NCBI GenBank assembly: GCA_039000515.1
Contig: JBCFYV010000100.1
Coordinates: forward strand, 34,708,421 to 34,772,420
Length of the DNA stretch: 64,000 nt
Origin: Timema cristinae
Taxonomy: Eukaryota > Arthropoda > Insecta > Phasmatodea > Timematidae
Direction: 5' to 3'
Position 1 is the first letter of the stretch. Each line of letters begins with the position of its first letter. Positions 1-12,700 of the stretch are shown piece by piece. The notes under the pieces are model-generated. The model was not told where the DNA came from. It was given only the letters and a program-made list of their open reading frames with translations, and did no database searches. A program made the translations under genes and the position numbers.

Positions 1-618
1 CTCTGTGATAGATAAAATAAAATCTCTCAACGATTCGTGGGGATATTGAAACCTGTGAATAACTTCTTTACATAACCTTTCTCTAGCCCTACTGGGTAAC
101 AGCGCTTCTAAAATGAGGTCAGTAAGTGATCTCCAAGATAAACCATTTTGAATCCCACGGGAGAACAGCTGGGTTAAAAAACCAGAAGTTTTGGCCAAAC
201 ACAGAATCAAAAATTCACTATCACTCGCTAACTTTAGACAATATGCTCTGTTGATCTCAACCATAAATTTAAACAGAGTAGCGTGATCTTGACCGTCGCA
301 AACAGAGGTCCGATTCAAAATCTCCATAAGTACTTTGTTCTGACATTTAACTAGCGAAGGGGGTGGAGGAGGAGCGGTTGGCGCTAAAGGGGGTGGATTC
401 CCATCCTCAATCCTGTCCATACCCGAGTCAGTCTCAGCCTCCCCAGTCCCGCTAATCTCCCCACATAGCTTAGATCTGAGCTCACCCACAGTAGCATTGG
501 GAGGGAAGGAGACGCCCCTTGAAGTCAGCTCAGCTGTCAACTCGTCCCGGCTCAGGCGGTAGACAGCAGTCTTAGATGTGGTCAAAGTGGACATGGCAGT
601 TGCAGGAGTGGTCTCCAT
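1..618 (-). CDS. LTR-retrotransposon Gag-like protein, N-terminal part, cut by the window edge
   Basis: The - strand is open for 206 codons from ATG at 618-616 to base 1 with no stop, so the protein continues outside the window. The chosen start sits in a strong context (ACCATGG). An in-frame ATG lies seven codons upstream (639-637), and an in-frame TGA lies about eight codons before that. Residues about 23-55 (SRDELTAEL, then VGELRSKL) resemble the small SAP-like helical motif at the start of some arthropod Gypsy-type Gag proteins. A proline-rich stretch follows at about 75-90 (PPPLAP, PPPPP), then a helical part with FLTQLFSRG and FQYPHESLRDFI, which resembles a Gag capsid region. Base composition is clearly less AT-rich than the flanking introns. 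No polymerase domain is visible because it would lie to the left. Superfamily (Gypsy versus another LTR type) is inferred. That the element is intact is not shown. Confidence 0.65.
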   Translation of the reverse strand, partial: METTPATAMSTLTTSKTAVYRLSRDELTAELTSRGVSFPPNATVGELRSKLCGEISGTGEAETDSGMDRIEDGNPPPLAPTAPPPPPSLVKCQNKVLMEILNRTSVCDGQDHATLFKFMVEINRAYCLKLASDSEFLILCLAKTSGFLTQLFSRGIQNGLSWRSLTDLILEALLPSRARERLCKEVIHRFQYPHESLRDFILSITE

Positions 619-774
619 GGTCACGGAGTCATGAAACATAAACAAACAAGAATCAATACAATATCAATCATCCAACAATACTGCAGACAGGCGAACCCTA
701 TTTTCTCTCCTAACTATACCTAATATCCTATTAAGTGCCCCACTCAACTCTGCGAGAGCAGAGTGGCGCAGCTT

Positions 775-852
775 CTCTCTTGTAACCCCCCCTTCATATG
801 ATTTGATAGGTTCAAATTACAATAAATAAAAGGTAGGTAAGTTACAAGAGAG
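775..852. repeat. 12-nt perfect inverted repeat in the retrotransposon leader
   Basis: CTCTCTTGTAAC at 775-786 is the exact reverse complement of GTTACAAGAGAG at 841-852, with a 54-nt loop. On the element RNA this could form a hairpin just before the Gag start. A role in packaging or dimerisation is speculation. Confidence 0.6.
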
Positions 853-1374
853 TTTATTTTATTCAACAAACAACTCGCAGACATACAAGAGCGAGGCACT
901 CTAGGAAACTCGAGTGACTGGCCGATAAGGGCCGAAATAAACAATAAATAAAGGGGCAAGACCCCAAGTCGTTAAGAGAAAACAGAATGACTAATACCAA
1001 CGTAGTCATAATTAAATTGACCCTCGCAGAAGGCGACTAACCTAGCAAGAAAGTTAAATACAAGTAATATATATATATGTCTACACGACCTGGCGATGCC
1101 GACACTACATTGACATAAGTATGAAGTTTATAATAGACTGCCATTATAAGGTGTGGCAGAGAAAATGATTAACCTAAACCTAACCTGTTACAATAGTTCC
1201 TAATCAAATTAGTTCAATCTAATTATTATTATTATTATGACCAATGTGCTGGGTGCACGGGCTCGCGCCCCCCGAGTTGAATAACAATTTAAAAAATTTA
1301 CAATCGTAACAAACCTTTAACCTTTAGCAAGCAGAATAATTATTTTAAGTAAGTTACACGTTAAACAGAAATAA

Positions 1375-1444
1375 TTAGCGCCCCAAGATGGCGACATGCT
1401 AAAGTTCCATTAGCGCCCTAAGATGGCGCCATGCCAAAGTTCCA
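1375..1444. repeat. 35-bp tandem duplication with AAGATGGCG motifs
   Basis: Two adjacent 35-bp units (1375-1409 and 1410-1444) differ at three positions. Each contains AAGATGGCG, and the second reads AAGATGGCGCC. This matches the YY1/Pleiohomeotic consensus (AAnATGGCGnC). They lie about 300 bp downstream of the TATA-like box with respect to the - strand element. Confidence 0.7.
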
Positions 1445-2060
1445 ACCCGTCCGTGAGGCGGACACAACGTAAAGTACCAAGAAAAAGCTAGAGCATAAAC
1501 CATAATGGCTGACAGGCAAATCCTGCAGTCTCAGAGAAATATAGCTATTAGTAATCATGATTTATATTTAAAGTCGAAACTTAAATTTTGAACACTTTAA
1601 CCCAAACATAATTTAGAATACGTCGAACAGCAACCTACGTCTAAATCTAAGACAAGTGTCTCACCTAATCGAGTGCAGAGAAAATGAGTGCCATCACTAC
1701 ACAGTCCAGCCGTTATATACTGTACAAAGTCAATCACGTGTTCACAAACGGCGGGAACACACTGTGGCGAAGGGAGAGGGGTGTACGTTGCTTCGGCAGA
1801 AGTCTCGATTATTCTCGTGATAATTTCAAATCACGCGCCGGTGGATGAGTCTTGTTTCACTCGAACACAACCGTCGGCGCATACGGGTTAGCGCATCTTG
1901 ACGTTCAATTGTCCGAGTCTTGCTCTAATCGGGCCTCGAGCCACGGGCGGTCAGTAAGCCGCGTGATGTTGAGTGGAGTTGAGTGTGCGTGTTTCATGAA
2001 GTCGAGATCCAGCCCAGTCAAAGGGGACCAGAACAGGTGAGCCAGATCGTCCATGTTTGC

Positions 2061-3649
2061 ATTATGTCTGTGACAACGTCACACTACCTTAATTCCTAAC
2101 CTTCTAAATCCCCGTTTTCCTCCTGCCAGCCCCCATACACCGACATACATATATCATATACACAAGTGCTCTTTGTGCGATGACAGATAAAAAGGGATTA
2201 CATTATTTCATTATTTATTATAGTGAGGTTTTAAAAGTAGTAAGGATCTAAACAAATACTTAAAAAATTGAAATAAAATCTCTTACACGATCACAACACA
2301 CAAATTTAAATATTTTATAATTTAAAAACATAAAGCCTGCATTAGTAGACTCTAGAACATGTTACTACAGATCAAATATTAGCATGTACAAAATAAGAAA
2401 ATAGTCTATAATTTCTTTCACCTTGATTTCTGCTTGGTGAACTGCTTTATGATGCCAAACAAATCCCTTTTATCCAATAAGTGACCTTCAATTAAGACGA
2501 GTATCAGTGAATTAAGACTATATTCTATCATGTTGGTACACAGATAAGCAAACCACAACAATCACATACATGATGAAGCCATCAAATTATTTTAACTGTC
2601 AATAAAAGGTATATATTTTTTCTTAATTCAAAATTTGCTGCTCCTAAAATCTACCGCCGTAAGCACATGCCTACTAGACCTATGTGTAAACCCTCCCCTT
2701 TCCCCCCCTTGCATCAAAGTAACATTGATTATCTTGTTAACTTGTAGATTTGTATAAAAATCTAGGTAAATAGAACACATTATACTTGTAAAAATCTTAT
2801 AAATGACTTTTTACAAACACAGTTTATATTTGTTAATACATAACTATTTTTTAATTGACTTGATTGATATTGAAATAATTTTGTCTTTTTAATTTAAGTA
2901 AAATTATTTTGCACGTTTATCAATTAATTTATCTTGATTTAACTGATTAAAAGGTGTTTATACTTATCACATTTTAATTGTATGTGAGATTTAAGTTGGT
3001 TCCTTATATTAATTTTATCTTGTATTAGCTCAAGATAACAGTTTAGTCATATTATGTTAGTTACTGATTTTTGTTCACACAACACATCAGATTTATAATG
3101 ACACACCAAACAATACAAATTTATCTGCTTTTCTCCATCCATTTAAAAATCAGAGAGAAAATAAAATATCTTTTAAATAATTTGAGCGCACACACTAAAC
3201 AAAACATTGTCTTTAGAGTCAAAGTTAAAAATTTAAAAAAATCATAGTGATTATGATGATAGTAAGACTATAATATTGAAGGAGCTAATATTATTATTAA
3301 TATTGTTAGTATTGATTTTTTAAACTGCTATATATTAAACTCCTCTTTTAACTCAATTGGAATTTGAATAAACCATGTATATGTTTTTGTCCCCAGAAAC
3401 TTAAACTTACACTAGTTTTACAAGAACCAATAGAGTATGATGAGATCCAAACCACCAATATCCCACCTACTAAGTCATATTTTTACAGTACACATAAAAG
3501 CTAATCGTAGGAGCTTATCCTTAACTTTGGAACAAACGTTTACCAGACTCTGACCTCAATTTACCACTTAACCAAATGTGGATTCACGCTTAAAAATGTA
3601 GAATTAAATTCATCCTCAAATAAATAAAAAAATTACATTTCTATTTCAG
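2061..3649. other. AT-rich stretch, probably perlecan intron; no gene seen
   Basis: There is no open frame with coding character. Perlecan exon 1 begins in phase 1, so an upstream exon must exist outside the window and this stretch, with the retrotransposon, is probably one large intron. It ends in the acceptor atttctatttcag. Confidence 0.5.
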
Positions 3650-3766
3650 AACCAAGAACTTGTGCTTCCAATATGTTCACTTGCGGTGATGGTAACTGTA
3701 TTGACACTCGGAGGATATGTGACGGAAGAAGAGACTGTAGGGATGGCAGTGATGAAGTCAAATGTG
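3650..3766 (+). CDS. trol: Perlecan exon 1: LDLa module
   Basis: 117 bp, phase 1 to phase 1. It encodes a complete six-cysteine LDL-receptor class A repeat ending in the calcium-binding DCRDGSDE. The acceptor is ctatttcag and the donor gtaagt. The following 2.46-kb intron holds two degraded SINE-A copies, a LINE tail with (GAT)n and a (GT)n tract, and otherwise nothing recognised. Confidence 0.93.
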
Positions 3767-6700
3767 GTAAGTATACTTTGTTAGCCAATTGTAAAGGTTT
3801 TTATTAATGAGTTTAATGTAGTTAGAATTATTTAAAGGCAATTAAGGATGGAGCCATATCAAAGATTATTCTTATCCGATTTGATTTCCAAACGTGACCA
3901 AAAGACGAAAACTAGAATATTAAAATATATTTAAAAAAAACCTAATAGGGAGTTAAAATATCAGATATGTTTGTTTTACTTGTGTTTCATGTTTGGTAAG
4001 TTTACTCAATCATAAGAACTTTCATAAAAGTACCATAAATTATTTACTCAGCTTTAAAAATATTATTTTTATTCAGTTCTTCCAATGACCGAGAAATCGA
4101 GTTTCAAATCTCGATCGGGTATATTGAGAGTTATTTTTCCTAGATTGTTTTCTCCTCTACCTCCACATAAATATGGGTACACTTCCTTTTAATTCAACCT
4201 TAGCGTAATTGGCACATAGGTGTATAACCTGAACGACTAGTAAAATGCGGTATTAAAAAAATATTTTGTTAATTTACATAATTTAATTTACTTAACTGAC
4301 CCGGCCACGGGCTAGAGACAGTTGTTGATGATGATGATGATGATGATGATGATAGTGATGATGATAGTGATGAATTTGGCTATAGTGGATTGTATTTATT
4401 GAGTTCTCTTATCATTAATTTGTCTGAATCACTTGGTTCGTTTTATCGAGTGACATGTTTATGCGAATATATGTGAAATATATAAATCCCCAAGAAATAA
4501 ACAGTTGTATGAGCTCTGAGCTAACACATGGAATTACATAGTTATATATCATGCATCTTGTTCAAACATAATACATTTTCCCAAACTGGTCTTGTGCTGC
4601 AAATAATCACACTCGTGGGGCCCTTTCAGTCTAGCATCGATGCTTCACAACTGAGCTACCCTGGTTCAGTTTTTGAGCATTGGGCTAATTTTTTAATTAG
4701 AAAAATATTAATATACTATATCACACTACAAATCTTTTATCAATATTAATAACATAATTTGTTTGTCTATCTATTACGAGAATTGTGCACTATATACCAC
4801 ACACAGATCAGGTTTGGAATTTTAAAAATTAGTAGCACCTGTGCACAAACATAAACACCTCAAAGTTGGAATTTTATTATTTTGAAATGAAAAATATATA
4901 ATTAATTAAATGAATAGTTTTTTTTCTGTTTATTCAAAGGAAAGGAAAGCATTTCCCTGGATAACCAATACAATAAATTGCACGGCTACCCTGGGCAACG
5001 CCGAGTACTTTTGCTGATTCAATAATAACACAATTAAAATTATGTGATTGATTAATTCCTACTTTGATCAGTTAAAACCTCTGTTAAAATTAATAACTGT
5101 CAAAACACCCGAAAAACTAGAAGAACCAGGGAAATTTGCAAAAGTTAATGAAACTACTGGAATATTTATCACTTTTATAAATAGTAGTTCTTGGGATACA
5201 AGACAATGTGAATTGAAGAACTAAGCATGCCAGTTCAAACTTTTATTATTCCTTCTGAAACACAGGATATATTCTCCTATCAATTCTAAATCAGCCTATT
5301 TTAAACATCAGTTACATGAATTTAAACCACTCATTTTTATTAAAAATGAAATTTCGTTCCTATATTATTCATACACATGCTTCAGGTGGCCACATAATCT
5401 AAGGTGTCACTCCCGCAATAAACTAAACTGCCGATGACAGGGAGATCAGGGTTTAAATCCCAGTTGATTGTACTGATCGTGTTTTTTTTCCCTGAATGAT
5501 TCTCTCCTTCTATACAATTGCGAGTACACTCCTTCTAAATTCAACTTTCCTAATTCCTAACTTATCAACGTAATTAGTACATATGCAAATAGCATGAACA
5601 GGTAGTAAGATGTGGCGCTAAAAAGATAATCTTCTATCTAAATTGTTAAAAAAAAATCTGGAAATCACAATGAATTTGGTATTGAGATATTAGGGTAAAC
5701 ATAGTTACTCTTTATGAAATATGTTAAGTCTAGATTAAATGAACATTCAAACCCTCACATTTAAAATACAAACAATAATTTTTGGGAACATCGGGACCCA
5801 TCTTCTATGGAATAGAGTAGAGGGCACAAGTGCAGACAACAGTGCTCTACACTCTTGTGCTAAAAAAAAAAGGGGGGGCATGATGTTATATCTTTAATGT
5901 GAACTATTGGACCTACTTCATATATCTTGTAGGTATGTTACCTTTCAATTCAATCCTCATTTCAAAATTTATCAAATCTACCCATTTGGTGCAATATACC
6001 TCTTGGTTTGTACTATAACTATATTTATTTATTTTCTATTTCTTCAATGCAAATTATGAAAAGTGTTTATTTTATGTAAATAATATTTGTGTGTGTGTGT
6101 GTGTGTAACAGGGTGATGTGCATTTTTGTCTGCACACTCACGCATGCCTACCTTTTTTTCTCTCACAAACATGAATTTGTCTCCCATTAACAATGTCACT
6201 GTTGCCCCCAAATGATGTTCTAACGTAGGTTTGTCAGGCAACTGCCTACCTACCGAATTCATGTGCGGGGAAGGTGTATGCATCGACAGCAAGCAGCACT
6301 GTGACAACTACTACGACTGCCGTGACTTTTCTGACGAGCAGAATTGTTTCGGTTAGATGTGTTACCAACTCTATTAACCCTCTCTTTGTCCAGCCCTTAT
6401 TTCTTTCCTCAATCAAGCTGTGTTTGTTTATCTAGAATGTTTTACCAGTGTTTAGACTGATAATATTTTACTACTGATATTCTTAAGAATATTTCTTTTC
6501 AGCAAGCTTTCTGACTGTTGTAACAAAATACTTAAAATGATATTATCGGATATTAGAAAATAATAGGAAGTCTTAGTTTGTACACTTAATGAAATACATG
6601 ACAGGCCAATAGAAAGTTATAAACACTAAATCAATACTAAACCATATCATCATAATCATCATCATTCCATGTGGAAAAATCAGAATTGGACCAGATCTGG

Positions 6701-9700
6701 CACAAATCTGGCAAATTCCAGTTCTGGGCCAGATCTGGCATTTTTCTTATGAGTTAGGTCATAAATCTTGTGATTGGTTTATGGCACCTTCCACTTTTTC
6801 ATAAGGGCCTTTTTTTTACTTCTTTGTACCTTCTTCTGCCAACATCATTCTATATCTAATTCCTGTAGCCCAGTCTTGGTGTGCTCTTGAATTTCTCTCT
6901 TCCAAATTTCCTGCTTTAATTATCATAGTCAAACTATCTTGTCTCATTATATCTTATCACCTATGTATTTGATACCATCTCCATCCAAAATGTTTTAAAC
7001 ATTCTTCATGATATTCACCAAAATGATAAAAGATTGAAAGTGAAACAAAAATGTTCACCTAATTTTGATCTTAACCTTCCTCAAATTAATCAATATTTAT
7101 ATTTAATTTCAGTGTTGTGTTGTGTTCTGTGACATTTTGTGTTTCTTGGAACCTACCTTAACTTCATTTCCTTGATCTTAATGTTCATATTAATCCTAGA
7201 TAGGAGGCACACATTCATTCCAAATTAAATATTAATGAATATTAGTTTGAAATATACTTAACTGCTCATATTAGAGAATGTTGGACATAAATTCAACAGT
7301 TTTGCTTTCACTATTTTTATTGGAGAAGCTTTGTAATTGTCGAAGCCGAAATTTTGTAAATAAGTTTAACTAGTCTCAATTCTACTGTTTTCTAATAAAG
7401 ACTACAGAAAACAGTGCTTTGGTGTGACATCTGGTTCAAGTTGTTTTATCTACTTGGGTTTTATATAAGTTATTTGTTGGTTGAGACAGACTATTCAGGG
7501 TCATTATGCCACATGGGATCAAAGGTGTACTCCAAAATGTAGCAGTGCCAGAGCGCTATGTTTGTTCAGTTGGGGTTGAAGGGGGTATGCCAACAAAATT
7601 AGAACAAACACGCTTGTATTTCATTATGATTTAAATGGACATCTATCTATTGTGATTCATCCATCATCATCTCCATGTCCCTCTGTGCTTGGGCCATCCA
7701 TCTTGTCCGTGGTCTTCTACCTTTCTCTTTGTTCTGCAAGGCTTTCTCAGACATTCTATCCTTCTCCATTCTCATCACATGACCTAACCACAGCAACCTT
7801 TTTATCTTGTAACAATCATTAATTTAACTAACTTTCAAACCCGCCTCGGTGGCGTAGTTGGCTAACGTGCTTGTCATATTGAGCTTGACTGCTGAGGACG
7901 GGGAGATCGAGGTTCGAATCTCAGTGGGGTGAACTGTGGGTGGTTTTTCCTAAGTGGTTTTCCACTCTCTCTCCACGCAAATGCGGGTTCACTTCCTCTA
8001 ATTCAACCTTCCCAATTCCTAAATCCATTAACATAATTAGTACTTAAAGCGTATAACCCAAACAGGTAGTAAGACGCGGTGCTAAATATTATTAACTAGC
8101 TTTCAATATCATTAATTGAAAAGACAAGTTCCATACAGCCACATTTATAGATAAACAAGTCTAATTTACAGAGAAAGTTATATTTCATGCTGATAATCAG
8201 CTTAAGAATTGCTCCACTCTCAAAACCAGTGCCGTAGTGTGATTTGGGATCATTTGTCTGTCACATTTTTTAATGTCCATCAAAACTTGTAAATGTTCTT
8301 CACACTTTGCATACTAATACAATATTTAAACTACACGTTATACCATGTTTAAAATAAATAGTACTCCTTTGGATTTAAAAAATATATAGTCACTTCCAAA
8401 CATAATTCACTCATCTAATACCTTTCAGAAAGCTCTAATATTTATTTATTAACTATTAGCAAAGTAAAGTCCTTTTTGATGAACTTATTTGATATATTCC
8501 AAAAATTTATTTTATCAAGTAAATTTTTTTTAAGAATGTCAGCACAATAATTCCCATACAGTGTCTATTAGTACTTTTTTTAGTAGGCTATATGTATACA
8601 TTACTTTTTATGTAATGTATACTGTGTTTTTTTTTCCTCGAAAATGTCAAATGATGTTTGTGGTGTAATGTATTGTAGTATATTGAATTTTATTTTCCAG
8701 ATTGTTTTAAATTTGATTGCATTATAGATATTAATAATAGAGAATTTGAAGTAAATATTCATTAACAAATGCTTCATTATGTGCATCTGGTTTGGATTAA
8801 ATCTTAAAATTTAAATGAAATTTAGGTTTGTCAAACTTTCTGTACTGCCTAACACTATTTTGAAAATAACTATCATCGTCATCATGAACAGTTAATGGCG
8901 GCCGGCCTAGATTGTTTGAAACATAAACTTCTCCAACGTCTTCTTTGTCTCCATCACCTCTCCTCCTTCACCATGACCCAGTACTCTACTCCACACTTCT
9001 TTGTCTCCACCACCTCTCCTCCTTCACCATGACCCAGTACTCTACTCCACACTTCTATGTCTCCACCACCTCTCATCCTTCACCATGACCCAGTACTCTA
9101 CTCCACCCTGCTATGTCTCCACCACCTCTCCTCCTTCACCATGACCCAGTACTCTACTCCACACTGCTATGTCTCCACCACCTCTCCTCCTTCACCATGA
9201 CCCAGTACTCTACTCCACACTTCTATGTCTCCACCACCTCTCATCCTTCACCATGACCCAGTACTCTACTCCACCCTGCTATGTCTCCACCACCTCTCCT
9301 CCTTCACCATGACCCAGTACTCTACTCCACCCTGCTATGTCTCCACCACCTCTCCTCCTTCACCATGACCCAGTACTCTACTCCACACTGCTATGTCTCC
9401 ACCACCTCTCCTCCTTCACCATGACCCAGTACTCTACTCTACACTTCTATGCATTCCCTTCACCCACAGGTCCCACGGTCTTCCTCTTGCCTCCCTGCTC
9501 CTCACTTCAATATCCAACATCTTCTTTGGTATATTCTTCTCCATTCTCCTCACATGGGCATATTACCTTAGTCATGCCTTCTTTATCCTGTTCTGGCACT
9601 GGTTCCTCCTTAGCTATTCCTATCACCCTCTCATTTGTCATCTTATCCATTCTTGTCACTCATATAATACCTACTTCTTGGAAATTTCATTTCACAAACC

Positions 9701-12700
9701 GGATTTCTAATTTTATCTTGCTCCTTATAAACTTATTGTTATAAGAAGAGTAAATATAAGTGAAAAAAAAACTAATAGGGGGTTTCAATAAATAACTAAT
9801 GATCAATGATCAAATGGTCTGAGGTGTCACTCTCGCAAGAGGCTATACTTACAATAACAGCGAGATTGGGATTCAAATCCCAGTCAGGTGTACTGAAGCT
9901 GATCTTTTATTAAATAATTTTTCAGGTACATGTCCTCTTAATTCAACCTTCCTTATCCCGAATTCACATATTGCTGTAGTTAGGACATTGCTATAACACG
10001 AACGAGTATTAAGATGTGGTGTTCTTAAAAAACTTATGAATAAAGTTTGATAAACTATATTTTTCAATTTTAAATGGTATATTTTATTCACATTTTGTGT
10101 GAGAATTGATCTTAGAAAAGTAAGTAAAATTTCAAAACTTTGGCCAAAATAAGATCACTACATTTGTGTGACTTATATCAGCTAACATTTTATTATATGG
10201 CTATTTGAGTCTTTAAAAGGCCACTTGCCTTGTCTTCTTGTTATTAATTTTATTTATTAGTCTACTGATTATTTTAACTTTTCTATGGACCTCCTCACAA
10301 AAGAAGCAAGTGTTACTGAATTGTGACTTTATTTAATTCTTATTTACATTACCATTGTATATAAATATTTGGGCATGATTATATTTGTGATTAAAATCTA
10401 TTAAAACCTAGAAATATTTTTAACCATTTTATTGAAACAACCCATACAAGTAATATGTTAATATTTGTTTAGTTAAGTGTGTTGTTGATTTGGTTTAATA
10501 GTTGTACTGTAGTTGTTACATTGTAAAATGTATCCCATTTCTTTTTATGGTGTAATTTTATTCCTGAAAAATGTTTTTGTGCCATGAACTTTTTTTTTTC
10601 TTAGAGCATTGTGGTTAACTTTAAATGCAGTAATTTGTATACATCTGTAGAATAAAATACTCTAGTTACTTAAGTGTAAAACATTACAAGTTTTGTTTGT
10701 CCTTTATGTGTGTAAAAGTGTTAAATACCTGTATATAGTGATATTTTGGTGGGAAGGATACTCTGGGAGGACTTTAGTAGAATTCTGAAAGGAAAATGAT
10801 CCTTCTTACTAATATTCTACAGGGTGTCCCAAATAAAACTAGCCCCAAATGCATAATATTTCAAAATCTGTGTTTGAAATGTGCACCACCATTCGCTATG
10901 CTTAGTTCCACTCACCGACTAGTAAACATTTATATTGAAACTATTCATAGCAGCTGGTTGGAGCACATTTCTAACACAGACTTTGAAATATGGTGAGTTT
11001 GGGGTTGATTCTATTTGGGACACACTGTATAGCTGTGCTAGTATAGTCTGACTTTCATAGGAAGAATTCAAAACATTATATATATATATCTGTAGAGTAT
11101 TGTACCCAGCTTTAACCAAACTCTATGTATTTTATCTTAGACTTGACAAAAGTAACACTCATAAGACACATGAGTTGGCATGCGAATAAATGAAATAATA
11201 TTTATTGTAAATGACTATTCAAGGACACTCTTTGAAGTAAATAATAATATTCTTGGATGAAGGTAAAGGAAAGACTGGAAGAAACAAATAATATGATTTC
11301 ATTATCAATCTTGAAGGAGTTTCGATAGAATTAGAGATATAATTCTTGCTAAAATATTGTATTCAAAATTATTATTTTTATATATTAAAAAGAAAATCCT
11401 AGTTTAAATTTATATTAGAACTCTTTTTGCTGCTTATTGGTAGGTTGCTTTATACGTTTAGCTATTATTCTATCAGAAATGGGTATTATCGACTATTTTA
11501 CGAATCTGAATCTTGTATCCGAATCTTGAGAACAAATTATGAACATAAGAGGATATATAAATATAATTTAATAATAGAAAATACAAATAGTATCTAAATG
11601 TTAACATCATTTCTTATAATACATTCATCATAACATTCATATATTCAATGAAGTGTTAAAATTACTTGTCTGGGGTCTAGTTGATGAATTCATCCTATGG
11701 TTATAAAGGTTTATAAACCACAAATAAGCAGTATTGGAATTTTTAAACAAATTTAAATTGAGGAAATAAAATCATGTATCAAAATCTCGGATTCGATTTT
11801 TTTTTTTTTTTTTTAATTTTGAATATCCTTAAGGATTTGAGGTCCCATTCCTAATGTATATACCAACTTAAGTTTTAATGTGAACAAAATAAGAATTGAG
11901 AGATGGCAGGAACAAGGGGAATCACACCTTTGTTGGGAAAGTTAACTCTCTAGTTACATAGCTACACTTTCCATGTTTTCTAAGATTTAGATCCAGAATT
12001 CATAGGTCAAATCAAGCTTATTCTGGTTCCTCCCAGATGGAAGCTGTTTCTGAAAATCTAAAGTTAGGTAACAAACTTCTAGTTTTGTTATTCCTTTTAG
12101 CGAGTCTCTTTGAAGTAGGTAAGGAAGGAAGGATCCAAATGTTTGAGACGCCGTTTCATAGCATGTAAACCTTGCTTTCCAGTGTTTATTGAGAGTAAAC
12201 AGTTATATTAAAGGTGATGTCCATTAGGCATATGAAGCTGTCACTTGTAAAAGCACTTAGGAAATGTGTAGGCCTATGTCAAAACAACATAGAAAATAAT
12301 ATTCAGATGTATGAGTTTTAATTCGGATGGGACCCTTTAACCCTCAAATCCTTGAGGATAATTGAGGATTTGAAAAGATAATGGATACAAGATTTTTAAA
12401 ATATTTTTTCAGTGTTGGTTTCATATACTTCTTCCTCTCCTTCCACGTATAATATCAAGCAGGGTTTATTAACTTTTTAACTAGGTACTATCTTAAGTTA
12501 TTCCTATGGCATATTTTATAGTTTAATAGATAAAAAAAATTATAGCTTTGTTTGAAAAAAATCAATGAGTCCTATGAATTAAGCATGTGCTAGTTTAGTT
12601 ACCTATTTTTGTTACTAAATCATTTATTTAAAAAACACAAAATGTAGTTTCTTAATTCTTAAAACTGTGTTTGTTTAGTAATACTTGTCAACACAGTTTA

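Larger units (their letters stand above)
619..2060 (-). mobile_element. Leader and LTR-like block of the - strand retrotransposon
   Basis: This block lies directly upstream of the Gag-like frame and is GC-richer than the neighbouring DNA, with no open frame of note. On the - strand it carries a TATA-like box (1719-1713). Further down are a run rich in CGCC/GGCG motifs, a polyadenylation-type AATAAA (858-853) and then the leader before Gag. The order TATA, AATAAA, leader, gag fits an LTR plus untranslated leader. I could not find convincing TG...CA ends, a primer-binding site or a target duplication, so the right border (about 2060) is only where composition returns to background. Confidence 0.4.

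Noticed and set aside
1688..2040. Two small + strand frames in the left repeat
   Set aside because: They lie antisense to the retrotransposon LTR-like block and have no recognisable motif.
6044..6307. 87-codon - strand frame
   Set aside because: It overlaps perlecan exon 2 antisense and includes the translated (GT)n tract. It has no domain and is a shadow.
7840..8088. tRNA gene (A and B boxes present)
   Set aside because: Stems do not pair into a cloverleaf, and the sequence continues into a repeated SINE body with many copies in the window. The same reasoning applies to the heads of the SINE-B copies and at 22078, 37962 and 38461.
8949..9450. CRISPR-like regular repeat
   Set aside because: Units are directly adjacent, with no unique spacers. 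The host is a eukaryote and the array lies in a LINE remnant.
9337..9744. 135-codon and overlapping 105-codon open frames
   Set aside because: They are made by the 56-bp tandem repeat, whose units lack stops in several frames, and by LINE remnant sequence read on the wrong strand.
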